Below are positions 16,096 to 24,457 of a DNA stretch of 45,726 nt, piece by piece. How positions within the stretch are numbered: position 1 is the first letter of the stretch; the number at the start of each line of letters is the position of its first letter. Origin of the DNA: Deltaproteobacteria bacterium. GTDB taxonomy: Bacteria; Myxococcota; B64-G9. Location: NCBI GenBank assembly GCA_019314375.1, contig JAFCZJ010000031.1:1-45726 (forward strand), read 5' to 3'. The notes below the pieces were generated by a model that had not been told where the DNA came from, ran no database searches, and was given only the letters and a program-made list of their open reading frames with translations. The position numbers and the translations under genes are program-made.

Positions 16096-17034
16096 TTATA
16101 TGAAATCGAGGATCCAGCGCGCCAAGCCGATGGCCACCAGGACCCCGCCTTTCCAACGCGTCAGTTTCCAGCCCGTGCGCATGAATATCACGGCCAAAGC
16201 GCACATGCCGACCAGCATGAGTACGCTGTTGAAACTTTTTGGGATAATGTCCATGGGACGAATCATGCCGGCTACGCCCAGAACGCCCAGCAGGTTGAAT
16301 AGATCGCTGCCGATTAGGTTTCCCAGGGACATGCCGTGGTGTCCCTTGGCGGCTGCGGTGATGGCCGTGGCGAATTCAGGAGCCGAGGTGCCTGCAGCCA
16401 CGATGGTCACAGCGATAACCCATTCGCTCACCCCCATGGCCCGGGCGATCTCCGAAGCGCTTTCGACCAGCAGGTGTCCGCCGGCCACCACGGCGGCGAT
16501 GCTGAGGAGGAGGATTGGGTAATCTTTCCAGGTCGCCTCGCCTTCGGGCATCTCCTCTTCCAGCTCGGCCACTTCCTCTTTGCTTTGCGTGAAAAAGAGC
16601 AGCAGCAGGTAAGCGACCAGGCCCGAGAAGAGCAGAATGCCTTCCCATCGGGCCAGATGGTGATCGTAGAGCAAGACCAGCAACAAAAGGCTGGTGGCGA
16701 TGAGCAGCATGCCGTCCCGGTAAACCAGAGTGCGTGTGGTTTTCAGGGTGCGGAACAGGGCGGCACCGCCCAGGATGAAGCCCAGGTTAAAGATGTTGGA
16801 GCCGATGATGTTGCCTACCGAGATGTCCGCCTTGGCACCCATGGCCGCCGAGATGGTCACGGCGAACTCAGGGGCCGAGGTGCCGAAGGCCACGATGGTA
16901 AGCCCGATGGTCAGGTCGGAGATTTTGTACTTGCGACCGATGCGGGCCGCGCTCGCCACCAGCCAGCCCGAGCCCTTCCACAAGAGCAGGATGGAGCTGA
17001 TGAGCAGTGCGCCATTGATAACCATATTCCACAT
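16096..17034 (-). CDS. Calcium/sodium antiporter of the CaCA family (YrbG type)
   Basis: 312 residues with about ten membrane helices, the normal size. The two alpha repeats that line the ion path are intact: GTSAPEFAVTISAA near residue 50 with GNIIGSNIFNLG following, and GTSAPEFATAITAA near 215 with GNLIGSDLFNLLG. The GTSAPE glutamates bind Ca2+. An acidic, cytoplasmic loop (EEVAELEEEMPEGEA) separates the halves. The protein exchanges Na+ (possibly also K+) for Ca2+ across the inner membrane. An AAGGAGG site lies 13 bases before ATG 17034, a little long, and it touches the 30-base repeat that fills the leader. Confidence 0.93.
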   Translation of the reverse strand: MWNMVINGALLISSILLLWKGSGWLVASAARIGRKYKISDLTIGLTIVAFGTSAPEFAVTISAAMGAKADISVGNIIGSNIFNLGFILGGAALFRTLKTTRTLVYRDGMLLIATSLLLLVLLYDHHLARWEGILLFSGLVAYLLLLFFTQSKEEVAELEEEMPEGEATWKDYPILLLSIAAVVAGGHLLVESASEIARAMGVSEWVIAVTIVAAGTSAPEFATAITAAAKGHHGMSLGNLIGSDLFNLLGVLGVAGMIRPMDIIPKSFNSVLMLVGMCALAVIFMRTGWKLTRWKGGVLVAIGLARWILDFI

Positions 17035-17052
17035 AAGCTTCTGGATGCCTCC

Positions 17053-17134
17053 TTATGGCACGCGATGTCTTTCTGCATGTCTTTATGGCACGCGATGTCT
17101 TTCTGCATGTCTTTATGGCACGCGATGTCTTTCT
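17053..17134. repeat. 30-base tandem repeat, 2.7 copies, in the antiporter leader
   Basis: Units start at 17053, 17083 and 17113 (TTATGGCACGCGATGTCTTT then CTGCATGTCT); the third is cut at 22 bases. They are directly adjacent without spacers, so this is not a CRISPR array. The block sits in the 5' leader of the antiporter gene, next to its ribosome site. Confidence 0.9.
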
Positions 17135-17171
17135 GAATAGCATTGGCTGCCAAGCCTAGGCAACGAAAACT

Positions 17172-17234
17172 GGATCCCCAGCAGAAGCATCTGGGGATGA
17201 CGGCTTTTTCGATCTGGGGATGACGGCTTTTTCG
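17172..17234. repeat. Hairpin element with a 23-base tandem duplication
   Basis: ATCCCCAG (17174-17181) and CTGGGGAT (17191-17198) form an 8-base-pair stem with a 9-base loop. The right arm continues into ATGACGGCTTTTTCG, and a 23-base unit beginning ATCTGGGGATGACGG is repeated exactly (17189-17211, 17212-17234). The pattern GGATCCCC...GGGGATGACGG resembles short dispersed palindromes common between genes in many proteobacterial genomes; that likeness is from general knowledge, not a search. Confidence 0.75.
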
Positions 17235-17244
17235 GATGCCTGTA

Positions 17245-17280
17245 TTGACATTGACAGAGCCAGCCAATGCGACCTAAGGT
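17245..17280 (+). promoter_or_regulatory. Possible promoter of the cytochrome/ResB/CcsA cluster
   Basis: Two adjoining TTGACA hexamers (17245-17256) are followed after 18 bases by TAAGGT (17275-17280), a weak -10. GGAGGTGA then precedes ATG 17299. The -35 part is convincing, the -10 is not. Confidence 0.35.
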
Positions 17281-17298
17281 GCCGGACGAGGAGGTGAA

Positions 17299-17766
17299 AT
17301 GCGACGTGTCATCGTCATTCTGGCTTTGCTTTTCGGGTTGGCCGTAACTGGAGCCGTGCTGGCCACGGGTGAGGTTTCTGAGTTCGTGGGCGCTGACCGT
17401 TGCGCATCTTGTCACCCCAGCGCTGCCAAGGTCTGGAAAGATTCGGCCCATGCCCGAGCGCATAAGGGACTGGATAAACAACAGACTTCAGACCCGCGAT
17501 GCACCCAGTGTCATGGCGTGGCCGACGCGCGGCGGGGCGGTGTGCAATGTGAGAATTGTCATGGGGCGGGTCGCACTTACGCCCGCCGTCATGTGATGAA
17601 GGACAAGGTTCTGAATCGACTGGTGGGCCTGAAAGAACCTTCAAATGTCTCTTGTAATCGTTGCCATACGGACAACAACCCCAGCATCCGACCCTTCGAT
17701 TTCGATGGCAAGTGGGCGGTCATTCGTCACGGCTTTGAGAAATCGAAGGAACAAGAAGCCGACTGA
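17299..17766 (+). CDS. Exported tetraheme c-type cytochrome
   Basis: 155 residues. The signal peptide (about 1-23) ends at VLATG. Four CxxCH heme sites are present: CASCH (35-39), CTQCH (68-72), CENCH (84-88) and CNRCH (119-123), with further His residues (51, 55, 98 and others) available as distal ligands. The spacing and the GADRCASCHPSAAKVWKDSAHARA start resemble cytochrome c554-type multiheme proteins, which carry electrons in the periplasm. A strong GGAGGTGA ribosome site precedes ATG 17299. resB and ccsA, which attach heme to just such proteins, follow directly (21-base gap), so the three genes form a coherent cytochrome unit. Confidence 0.92.
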   Translation: MRRVIVILALLFGLAVTGAVLATGEVSEFVGADRCASCHPSAAKVWKDSAHARAHKGLDKQQTSDPRCTQCHGVADARRGGVQCENCHGAGRTYARRHVMKDKVLNRLVGLKEPSNVSCNRCHTDNNPSIRPFDFDGKWAVIRHGFEKSKEQEAD

Positions 17767-17787
17767 CCCCAGCTCGAGTGATTTCCC

Positions 17788-19137
17788 ATGGAGCGCATCT
17801 GGTCCATTGTAGACGCCAACTGGCGCCTATTCCGTTCACTGAAGCTGACGGTGTTTTTGCTGATCACCTTGGCCGTGGGCTCTGCCGTGGGCTCGTTTTT
17901 TCCCCAGTTGCCGCAACAACCAGGCCTGAATCTGGAGCAATTGCAGGGGCATTACGCTCCCTGGCTCTGGTGGCTGCTTGGGTTCTTTCAGATTTTTGAC
18001 CTCTTCCATTCCTGGTGGTTCTCCTTGGCCATGGTGGCCCTGACCTTAAACCTTTGGGCCTGTTCTTTTCCCCGGCTGGTGGATTTGATCCGGGACCTGC
18101 GTAGCCCCATGCGCGAGCCGCCGGCCAGCGCCAAATTGTTGAAATTGTCGGGCTTGCCGGCAGAGCTTGAGCCACAGCGGCTTCGGCTTGCGGAGCTTTT
18201 GGGTCTGCCTGCGCGGTGGTTCAATCAAGACGGAGTCGGATTGCGCTTTGATCGAGGCCGCTGGGGTCGACCAGGCTTCGTGATGGTGCATTTGGGCTTG
18301 AGCATGATTCTCGTGGCGGGCGCCTGGAGCCAGCTCGCCGGCCGGGATGGCAGTTTGGTGCTTGAGCCTGGGCAGCAGGGTGAGGTCTTCTTGGCTTCCA
18401 GTTCCGATGGCCGCATGGAGTCGGTGCGCTTGCCCTTCGCTGTCCGCTGCAAGGATTTCTACTTGGAGAAATACGGCGCCCAGGCGGGCAGCGTGCGCGA
18501 CTACGTCAGCGAATTGGAAATCTTAGAACACGGACGCCTGGTGTCCAGTCGACGCGTAGAGGTCAACCAGCCTCTGGCCTTCGGTGGATACCATTTCTAT
18601 CAGACTGCGTTTCAGCGGGTGCCCTCCCGGGATGTGGCTTGGTTCCAGGTAGAAGACAGCAAGGGGGTCCGACGTGTCGAGGCAGGGGCTGGTGACGCAC
18701 TGGCTGAAGACGATCGGGGCGTGCGTTATGAGCTGGAGCGATTCTCGGAAAATTTCAAGGGATACGGACCCGCGGCCAAGGTGTCGGAGGATTATCCCGA
18801 TGGGCGCAAGCGTAGTTTTTGGGTGATCGAGAGACATCCTGGATTGGTGGCAGCCCATCGCCCAGGTTCTTTGTCCTTGGATATGACTCGTTATAAGCCG
18901 GGATACGCGACGGTGCTCAGCGTGGCGCGGGATCCGGCTACGTCCTGGATTTGGTTGGGCAGCACCCTGATGATGATGGGTCTGGTCTTGGTCTTCGGCC
19001 TGCGCCACAAAGCGCTTTGGTTGAGGTCCGGGCCGGAAGGCTCGACCCTTTATGTTTGGGCCCATCGGGGACAAGGCGTTTTCGCAGCCCAAATTCGCGA
19101 GAAGTTGGTTTCAGCCGAAGTAGAGGAGCAGGCATGA
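17788..19137 (+). CDS. resB: ResB/Ccs1, cytochrome c maturation system II
   Basis: 449 residues. ResB works with CcsA to deliver and attach heme to apocytochromes c outside the cytoplasmic membrane. Membrane helices lie at about 19-36 ([20 protein letters not shown]), 70-90, 165-185 ([17 protein letters not shown]) and 388-408, with a large external domain between the third and fourth (about 190-385) that includes the family's GYHFYQTAF segment. The conserved [14 protein letters not shown] start is intact. The stop overlaps the ccsA start as ATGA, so the complex partners are made together. The tetraheme cytochrome just upstream is the obvious client. Confidence 0.92.
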   Translation: MERIWSIVDANWRLFRSLKLTVFLLITLAVGSAVGSFFPQLPQQPGLNLEQLQGHYAPWLWWLLGFFQIFDLFHSWWFSLAMVALTLNLWACSFPRLVDLIRDLRSPMREPPASAKLLKLSGLPAELEPQRLRLAELLGLPARWFNQDGVGLRFDRGRWGRPGFVMVHLGLSMILVAGAWSQLAGRDGSLVLEPGQQGEVFLASSSDGRMESVRLPFAVRCKDFYLEKYGAQAGSVRDYVSELEILEHGRLVSSRRVEVNQPLAFGGYHFYQTAFQRVPSRDVAWFQVEDSKGVRRVEAGAGDALAEDDRGVRYELERFSENFKGYGPAAKVSEDYPDGRKRSFWVIERHPGLVAAHRPGSLSLDMTRYKPGYATVLSVARDPATSWIWLGSTLMMMGLVLVFGLRHKALWLRSGPEGSTLYVWAHRGQGVFAAQIREKLVSAEVEEQA

Positions 19138-20711
19138 GTGCTTCCGTGCTGGCCTTGGCCTTTGTGGCCTATCTTTTGGCCACTCTGGCCGCTTTGCTGT
19201 TGGTGGCCAGTTCCCGCGATATTTGGCGCAAGCTGGCCGTCGCCATTGGATGGCTGGGGCTTGCAGCCCACACCTTGGGCCTTGGTCTGCGTTGGTTCGA
19301 GGCGGGCCTGGTGGAACTGGCGGCCGCTGAGCGAGCACTCGGTCATGTGGTGGAAGGCACAGAGCGACTGGCCATTCTGCTTTCGCATCCGCCCTTTACC
19401 AACATGTATGAGTCCTTGGTTTTCTTCGCCTGGTCCATGGTGGCTGTGACCCTGGTGGCTGCGCGCCTGCAGAAGGGCAAGCGTTTTTGGGTTTTGGGTG
19501 TGGTCAGCATGGTTTTCGCCGATCTATGCATGGGTCTGGCTTCTCTGACTTTGGATCAGTCCATCGCGCCCCTGGTGCCGGCTTTGCAGTCCTGGTGGCT
19601 CTTCATTCACGTTATTACGGCGTTTTTGGCATACGCTTGTTTCCTTTTGGCGGCCGTGGGGGGCGTGCTCTATCTGGTGCGCGACGGCTTGCCGAATGGA
19701 CTTTTTGGCAGGGCGGGCGCGGCTTTGGGGATTTTGGTGGTCATGGCTTTGGCCGGTGGCGTGCCTTACGTCTCAGGTAATTTGGCCAGCGTGGCCTTGT
19801 TGGGGGACGAGGGTGTCTGTCGAAGCAGTTCTGACTGTCGAGGTCCCTTGCCTCCTTATGACTGCCTGGCCGGACATTGCGTGTCGAAGGAATCCTGTGG
19901 CTCGGAGGCACCCTGTCCCGGACGACACACCTGCAGGGTCTTGGATGACGGGCGGGGAGGGCGCAACGAAAGCCGCTGCGTATATCAGCGCATGGTGGAG
20001 GTAAGCGACATGCAGCGGCGCCCCTTGCGGCTGATTTTGCCTGGGGCCACTTTTTTGCTGGCCGGGGCCGGTTTGATTTGGTTTTTGGCTTTGGTGATTT
20101 TTTCGCTAGCGCGACCTCAGTCGAAGGGATTTTTTGGGTTGGTGTTTTTGGCGGCCGGGGCCTTGTTCTTGGTGACCGCTATGGGCTTGGGCTGGCGGGA
20201 GGCGGCCGGGGCCGATCTCGGGCCTCTGATCGCGGGCGGTGTCTGGCCACCCGATGTAGAGGGGTCAACCCATTTGAGCCTGCGCTCCGCGCCATACCGT
20301 TTTGCCCTGGCCTTGGTGGGTTTGTTGGTGGTTGGCGGTCTGAGTTTGGTCATCGGCTTGCGCAAAAAAGTCGAAGGCGTCTTGCCCGATGTGAAGGTTT
20401 TGGATGCTTTGGTGCTGAAGTCTGTTCAGGTTGGATTCCCTTTGATGACCTTGACCATCGTCACCGGTGCGGTTTGGGCCCATTATGCCTGGGGTCGGTA
20501 TTGGGGTTGGGACCCCAAGGAAACCTGGTCGTTGGTGGCTTGGATCGTTTACGCCCTGTACCTGCACGTACGGAACATCCATGGTTGGCGGGGGCGCAAG
20601 GCGGCACTGGTGGCCATCGTGGGTTTTGCGGTGGTGATTTTTACCTTCCTGGGTGTGAACATGGGACTGACCGGCACCGGCTTGCATACCTATGGCGGCC
20701 CGGGCATGTGA
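19134..20711 (+). CDS. ccsA: CcsA/ResC heme-handling protein with a large cysteine-rich insertion
   Basis: 525 residues from ATG 19134, which overlaps the resB stop and follows AGGAG. CcsA exports heme and joins it to CxxCH sites. Family parts are clear: [16 protein letters not shown] (about 85-100), [21 protein letters not shown] (about 157-177) and the heme-binding WWD segment [15 protein letters not shown] (452-466), with His450 and His483 candidates for axial ligands. Usual members are roughly 250-400 residues. Here about 220 extra residues (about 195-420) lie between the middle helices and the WWD segment: one helix, an external domain with eight cysteines (229, 235, 244, 249, 255, 261, 267, 282), and three further helices. 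The insertion's cysteine spacing resembles the modules of the Cys-rich lipoproteins nearby. Confidence 0.9.
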   Translation: MSASVLALAFVAYLLATLAALLLVASSRDIWRKLAVAIGWLGLAAHTLGLGLRWFEAGLVELAAAERALGHVVEGTERLAILLSHPPFTNMYESLVFFAWSMVAVTLVAARLQKGKRFWVLGVVSMVFADLCMGLASLTLDQSIAPLVPALQSWWLFIHVITAFLAYACFLLAAVGGVLYLVRDGLPNGLFGRAGAALGILVVMALAGGVPYVSGNLASVALLGDEGVCRSSSDCRGPLPPYDCLAGHCVSKESCGSEAPCPGRHTCRVLDDGRGGRNESRCVYQRMVEVSDMQRRPLRLILPGATFLLAGAGLIWFLALVIFSLARPQSKGFFGLVFLAAGALFLVTAMGLGWREAAGADLGPLIAGGVWPPDVEGSTHLSLRSAPYRFALALVGLLVVGGLSLVIGLRKKVEGVLPDVKVLDALVLKSVQVGFPLMTLTIVTGAVWAHYAWGRYWGWDPKETWSLVAWIVYALYLHVRNIHGWRGRKAALVAIVGFAVVIFTFLGVNMGLTGTGLHTYGGPGM

Positions 20712-20733
20712 GTCCGGCGGGAGGTTGCGAATC

Positions 20734-21891
20734 ATGGCTCGTATGACTTTGTTCGTCTTTTTGATCTCCATGGCCATTGTGGCCTGCGACTGCGAAGGCG
20801 GAGACAACGATCCCTGTCAACCCAACCCATGCACTCAATCCCACAAGAGCGTTTGTACCTTAGACGCCGAGGGTCAGGTCTCCTGCTCATGCGATGAGGG
20901 ATATTTTTCCCAGGCCGACGGCAGCTGCATCGATCCTTGCGACCCCAACCCCTGTAGCGATCCCCACAAGAGTCTTTGCAGCGTCGATGCACAGGGGCAG
21001 CATGCCTGTGCCTGCGACGAGGGTTATTTTCTGCAAAACGACGGGACTTGCGTGGACCCTTGCGAACCCAATCCCTGCCAGGAGGCCAACAAGACACAGT
21101 GCAGCCCCGACGAGGCGGGTCAGGCGGTCTGTCGTTGTGATTCGGGCACCTTGGACTTCGGCGATGGACTTTGCGTTTCGCCCTGGTTGTCCGTGCCCGG
21201 CGGCAGCTTTGACATGGGCAGTCCCGAGGGGGTCGGCATCCCGGCGGAGCATCCTTTGCATCGGGTGAGCGTCGCGGCCTTCGAGCTTTATCGGGCCGAG
21301 GTGACGGTGGCTCAGTATCGACTATGCGTCGAGGCCGGAGCTTGCAGCCTGCCCGCCGAGGTCAGTCGCTGCAATTATGGAGAGGCCGAGCGGGATGACC
21401 ACCCGATCAACTGCGTTAATTTTCAGCAGGCGGAGCAGTATTGCACCTGGGCGGAAGGGCGCTTGCCCTCGGAAGCCGAGTGGGAGTTTGCAGCCAGAGG
21501 CGTGGCAGGGCGAAGCTATCCCTGGGGCGAGCAGTTTCCGGACTGCGGCTTGGCCGTGCTCGATGATCCAAACGGAGGAGGCAAGGGCTGCGGAGACAAC
21601 TCAACGGCGCAGATTTGCTCCAAAGAGGCAGGGCACAGTGAGTTGGGATTTTGCGACCTCGGAGGCAACGTTTACGAATGGGTGGCCGACGTCTTTCACG
21701 ACAGTTACGACGATGCGCCCACGGACGGCTCTGCATGGCTGGAACCCGCGGGCGATATGCGCGTACGGCGCGGCGGGTCTTTCGACACCGGGGCTGACAC
21801 GCTCAGGTCGGCTTATCGCAACGCCATCATGTTCAACCTGCCGGCCTCGTCTTCAGGCATTCGCTGCGCGCGGGATGCGCAAACGCCCTGA
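20734..21891 (+). CDS. Lipoprotein with three EGF-like modules and an FGE/SUMF-fold domain
   Basis: 385 residues from ATG 20734 (GGGAGG 9 bases upstream). A lipoprotein signal ends at the lipobox IVAC with Cys18. Three EGF-like modules follow (about 26-62, 64-102, 104-142), each with six cysteines and a DPCxPNPC start, then an FGE-sulfatase/SUMF domain (about 148-385) containing VPGGSFDMGS, EVTVAQYRLCVEAG, GRLPSEAEWEFAARG, LGGNVYEWVAD and RRGGSF. In true formylglycine-generating enzymes two redox cysteines follow RGGSF; here the segment is DTGADTLRSAYRN without cysteine, so it is probably a non-catalytic binding fold. It lies 22 bases after ccsA. The protein should be surface- or periplasm-anchored; its partner is unknown. 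Confidence 0.87.
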   Translation: MARMTLFVFLISMAIVACDCEGGDNDPCQPNPCTQSHKSVCTLDAEGQVSCSCDEGYFSQADGSCIDPCDPNPCSDPHKSLCSVDAQGQHACACDEGYFLQNDGTCVDPCEPNPCQEANKTQCSPDEAGQAVCRCDSGTLDFGDGLCVSPWLSVPGGSFDMGSPEGVGIPAEHPLHRVSVAAFELYRAEVTVAQYRLCVEAGACSLPAEVSRCNYGEAERDDHPINCVNFQQAEQYCTWAEGRLPSEAEWEFAARGVAGRSYPWGEQFPDCGLAVLDDPNGGGKGCGDNSTAQICSKEAGHSELGFCDLGGNVYEWVADVFHDSYDDAPTDGSAWLEPAGDMRVRRGGSFDTGADTLRSAYRNAIMFNLPASSSGIRCARDAQTP

Positions 21892-21941
21892 TCAAGTGAC
21901 GGGATCAAGTGACGGGATCAAGTGACGGGATCAAGTGACGG
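21890..21941. repeat. 13-base tandem repeat, four exact copies, over two convergent stop codons
   Basis: GATCAAGTGACGG occurs four times without gaps (21890-21902, 21903-21915, 21916-21928, 21929-21941). The plus-strand gene ends at TGA 21889-21891 in the first unit, and the minus-strand gene ends at TGA (21933-21931) in the last unit. The array therefore exactly fills the space between the two stops. Confidence 0.95.
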
Positions 21942-23004
21942 TGCAGGTGCCGCCGAGGCAATCCCCGGAACAACAGTCTTCGGGCTCTTCGCAGGCGGCA
22001 CCGATGGGGGCGCATTCGTAGGGGTTGATCTGGCAGACCTCGTCTTCGCAAACCATGTTGTCGCAGCAGTCGGCGTGGGCGGTGCAGGTTCCACCCAGTT
22101 CCACGCATTGGGCTCCGCAGACCAGCGTACCGGTGTCGTCGATGGGCAGACAGAACCCGCCGCAGCATTCATCGGAGAAACTGCACTCAGCGCCGTCGGG
22201 CAGGCATGTCTCGTTTGTACCCTCGCCAAAGCAGCGGGTGATGCCGATGGCCGTGTCCAGGCAGAGCAGGCTGCCGCCGGTGGGGCCGGAGGGACAACAG
22301 TTGTAAGAGTTGCCGAAAGCTGAACCACCGCAAACTTCACCGGCCGCCAGGCATCCGGCGGGCTTCAGGCAGCGCATGAGTCCCGAAACATCCGCTTCGA
22401 CGCAGTCGTCGCCGCAGCAGTCCGAGTTTTCGTGGCAGATCTCACCGATGGAACGACAACCCGGGGCATGCTGACAGACGCTCGTGCCGGTGCCCGGATC
22501 GGCGCAGACTCCCGAACAGCATTCGTGGAAGCCGGTGCAAAGCTCGCCCACGGTTTGGCATTCGGCGAGGATGGGGCAGCGTCCGTCATCGCCGCATACG
22601 CCGGAGCAACAGTCGGCGTCCAAATCGCAGAGATCGCCCTCCACCGCGCAACCTGAGCCGGGCTGGCAATAGAAATCCCCCAACTCATTCTCTTCACATC
22701 GACCCGAGCAGCATTCGGATGAGGCACTGCATTCCTCGCCGTCGAGCCTGCAAACCTGCACCGCACAGAAGCCGTCAATGCATCGCAAAGAACAGCAGTC
22801 GGTGGAAAACTCGCAGGCGGCATCCAGACCCAGGCAATCTTCATCTTGATTGGCCGGCAAATCAGCCCCATCTCCGCCGCCGTCTTCAATCGATGCGTCC
22901 GGGCCCCCATCACCCGAGGTGGCCGTGTCGTCGTTACAGCCGCCCAAACTCCAGGAAACCAGAACCAGTGTCAGAGTGGAGAGAAACAAGAGTTTGGCTT
23001 TCAC
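21931..23004 (-). CDS. Lipoprotein with nine tandem knottin-like six-cysteine modules
   Basis: 357 residues from GTG 23004, chosen because AAGGAGG lies 5 bases upstream; an ATG further up (23037) would place that site inside the gene. The signal ends at lipobox LGGC with Cys23, followed by an acidic Asp/Gly-rich spacer (about 24-55). The rest holds 54 cysteines in nine modules of six, each C-x6-C-x5-CC-x3/4-C-x4-10-C (module 6 has longer loops of 10 and 10). This is the spacing of inhibitor cystine knots such as omega-conotoxins (C-x6-C-x6-CC-x3-C-x4-C). Modules often read C-x4-E/A-x-C-x4-D/E-CCSG-x-C. The protein must be oxidised outside the cytoplasm and is probably exposed on the outer membrane. 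The knottin fold is inferred from spacing only; no function is known. Confidence 0.85.
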   Translation of the reverse strand: MKAKLLFLSTLTLVLVSWSLGGCNDDTATSGDGGPDASIEDGGGDGADLPANQDEDCLGLDAACEFSTDCCSLRCIDGFCAVQVCRLDGEECSASSECCSGRCEENELGDFYCQPGSGCAVEGDLCDLDADCCSGVCGDDGRCPILAECQTVGELCTGFHECCSGVCADPGTGTSVCQHAPGCRSIGEICHENSDCCGDDCVEADVSGLMRCLKPAGCLAAGEVCGGSAFGNSYNCCPSGPTGGSLLCLDTAIGITRCFGEGTNETCLPDGAECSFSDECCGGFCLPIDDTGTLVCGAQCVELGGTCTAHADCCDNMVCEDEVCQINPYECAPIGAACEEPEDCCSGDCLGGTCTVT

Positions 23005-23009
23005 GACCA

Positions 23010-23016
23010 CCTCCTT
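23010..23016 (-). promoter_or_regulatory. Strong ribosome site selecting a GTG start
   Basis: AAGGAGG on the minus strand, 5 bases before GTG 23004 of the nine-module lipoprotein. It rules against the in-frame ATG codons at 23037 and 23046. Confidence 0.8.
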
Positions 23017-23135
23017 GGATTTTCTGGTGGCCTTCATTGTAGCCAAAGAGGAGAAGTTTGGGTAGTTTCGCTTCGGTCGAGGGCATAGTATGATACGCCG
23101 TCGAGCGGCGCGGAAAGCGCCAGAGGAGTGAATAC

Positions 23136-23732
23136 ATGCGGACCTACAGGGCCCATTTCGTGACCATGGCCCCCCACGTGGGGGTTCTACCCGAACCGAC
23201 CTTGCAAGAAATCGCCATGGTGGGCCGAAGCAACTCAGGCAAGTCCACGCTAATCAATTTCGTGGTGGGCCAGCGGCATTTGGCGCGGGTTTCTCAGCGT
23301 CCGGGTAAGACCCGGGCCATCGTCTTCTTCGATGTGGAGGAGCGCTTCCATTTGGTGGATCTGCCGGGCTACGGCTTCGCCAAGACTTCGCAGAAAGAGC
23401 AGGGACAGTGGGAGCGCTTGCTCCTGGCGTATTTGGATCCACAAGCCCGGCCTTTGGTCGGGGTCTTGGTTCTTTTCGACATGCGACGTGATCCGGACGA
23501 GTTGGACATGGCCATGGTCGAGATGCTGCGCAGTGCGGGCATCGCCTGGCGCGCGGTTTGGACCAAGGCCGATAAGCTGAAACCATCCCAGCGGAAAAAT
23601 CGGGCAATCAAGTTGGACAAGCTGCTCGGGACCGAAGAGCCCGGCCTGATGGTTTCGAGTAAGGCCAAATTGGGTCGTGATGCCATCTGGTCTTGGGTGG
23701 ATGAGCGATTGGGCCCGGAGGCTCCTGCGTGA
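23136..23732 (+). CDS. engB: Ribosome biogenesis GTPase EngB/YsxC
   Basis: 198 residues. EngB is a TRAFAC GTPase needed for late 50S assembly. All G motifs are present: G1 GRSNSGKS, G2 in PGKTRAIVFF, G3 DLPGYGFA, G4 TKADK and G5 SSKAK. The Asn in SNSGKS and the Lys after PGKT are characteristic of the family. AGGAG stands 8 bases before ATG 23136. It is the first gene of a run of overlapping genes (SurA-like, rimI, pyrK, pyrD, kinase). The 131-base region between it and the divergent lipoprotein holds a TATGAT-like -10 (23089-23094) but no good -35. Confidence 0.95.
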   Translation: MRTYRAHFVTMAPHVGVLPEPTLQEIAMVGRSNSGKSTLINFVVGQRHLARVSQRPGKTRAIVFFDVEERFHLVDLPGYGFAKTSQKEQGQWERLLLAYLDPQARPLVGVLVLFDMRRDPDELDMAMVEMLRSAGIAWRAVWTKADKLKPSQRKNRAIKLDKLLGTEEPGLMVSSKAKLGRDAIWSWVDERLGPEAPA

Positions 23733-24457
23733 GATCGACTGTGAGATTGACTGGGCCACATGCTTGTTTGGCCTGTTTGGTGTTGGGTCTCGTGCTTGCA
23801 TCGACTGCGGGCGTGGGTCTGGCTGCTCCTTCGGGTGAAGTGTCGCAGCCGGAAGAAGTCCTGGTGGACGAGGTGGTGGCCGTGGTTAACAAGCACGTCA
23901 TTACCTTGAGCAAGGTGCGCCAAGAGTCGGCCCTGATCCTGGTGGAACGTCGCGGAGAGGAAGGCTTGGCTCATCAGATCACCAAGGCTTTCATGAGCCA
24001 GGTTTTGGACTTCCTGATTAACCAGCAGGTTTTGTTGGATGAAGCACGTCGAGTCAAACTGCCCCAGGTGAGCGATGAGGAGATTCGGCGTTTGCTTAGC
24101 GGATTCAAGGCGCGATTTCTCGATGCCGAGACATTTGCTCGCTTTCTTTTTACTCACAGCATGACCGAGGATGGCATCATTGAGGTTCTGGTCAGGCACC
24201 TCAGGGTTGAGCGATTGAAGGAAAGCAAGGTGCGTTCGATCCCCAAGCTGAGTGAGGCAGCTGTTCGTTCTTACTACGAGGCCAATCAGGCTCGTTTTGG
24301 GGGGGCGGATTACCAGACGGTGGCCGAGGCCATTCGTCATCGCCTGGCAGGCGAGCGCAAGGATAAGGAATTGGCGCGCTGGGTTTGGGCGCTTAGGCGG
24401 CGTGCCGAAGTGAAGGTCTTGGTGGAGATGGCTCATGTGGAAGGGGACGCCCCGTGA
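23729..24457 (+). CDS. Periplasmic SurA-N-like chaperone without PPIase domain
   Basis: 242 residues from GTG 23729, which overlaps the engB stop (GTGA). A signal peptide (about 1-33) ends near GLAAPS. The mature part starts with EVVAVVNKHVITLSKVRQE, the N-terminal strand-helix of SurA/PrsA-type chaperones (VDxVVAVVNxxxITxSEL), followed by helical segments (about 80-185) with LDFLINQQVLLDEARR and SDEEIRRLL. The FKBP/parvulin peptidyl-prolyl isomerase modules of full-length SurA are missing, so it should bind unfolded outer-membrane clients without isomerase activity. Translational coupling with engB and rimI points to one operon rather than a shared pathway. Confidence 0.82.
   Translation: MRSTVRLTGPHACLACLVLGLVLASTAGVGLAAPSGEVSQPEEVLVDEVVAVVNKHVITLSKVRQESALILVERRGEEGLAHQITKAFMSQVLDFLINQQVLLDEARRVKLPQVSDEEIRRLLSGFKARFLDAETFARFLFTHSMTEDGIIEVLVRHLRVERLKESKVRSIPKLSEAAVRSYYEANQARFGGADYQTVAEAIRHRLAGERKDKELARWVWALRRRAEVKVLVEMAHVEGDAP

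Noticed and set aside
17056..17077. Sigma54 promoter (TGGCAC ... TGCA) in the 30-base repeat
   Set aside because: The spacing between the GG and GC elements does not fit the -24/-12 rule.
17053..17134. CRISPR-like array
   Set aside because: Units are contiguous with no spacers, and no cas gene is nearby.
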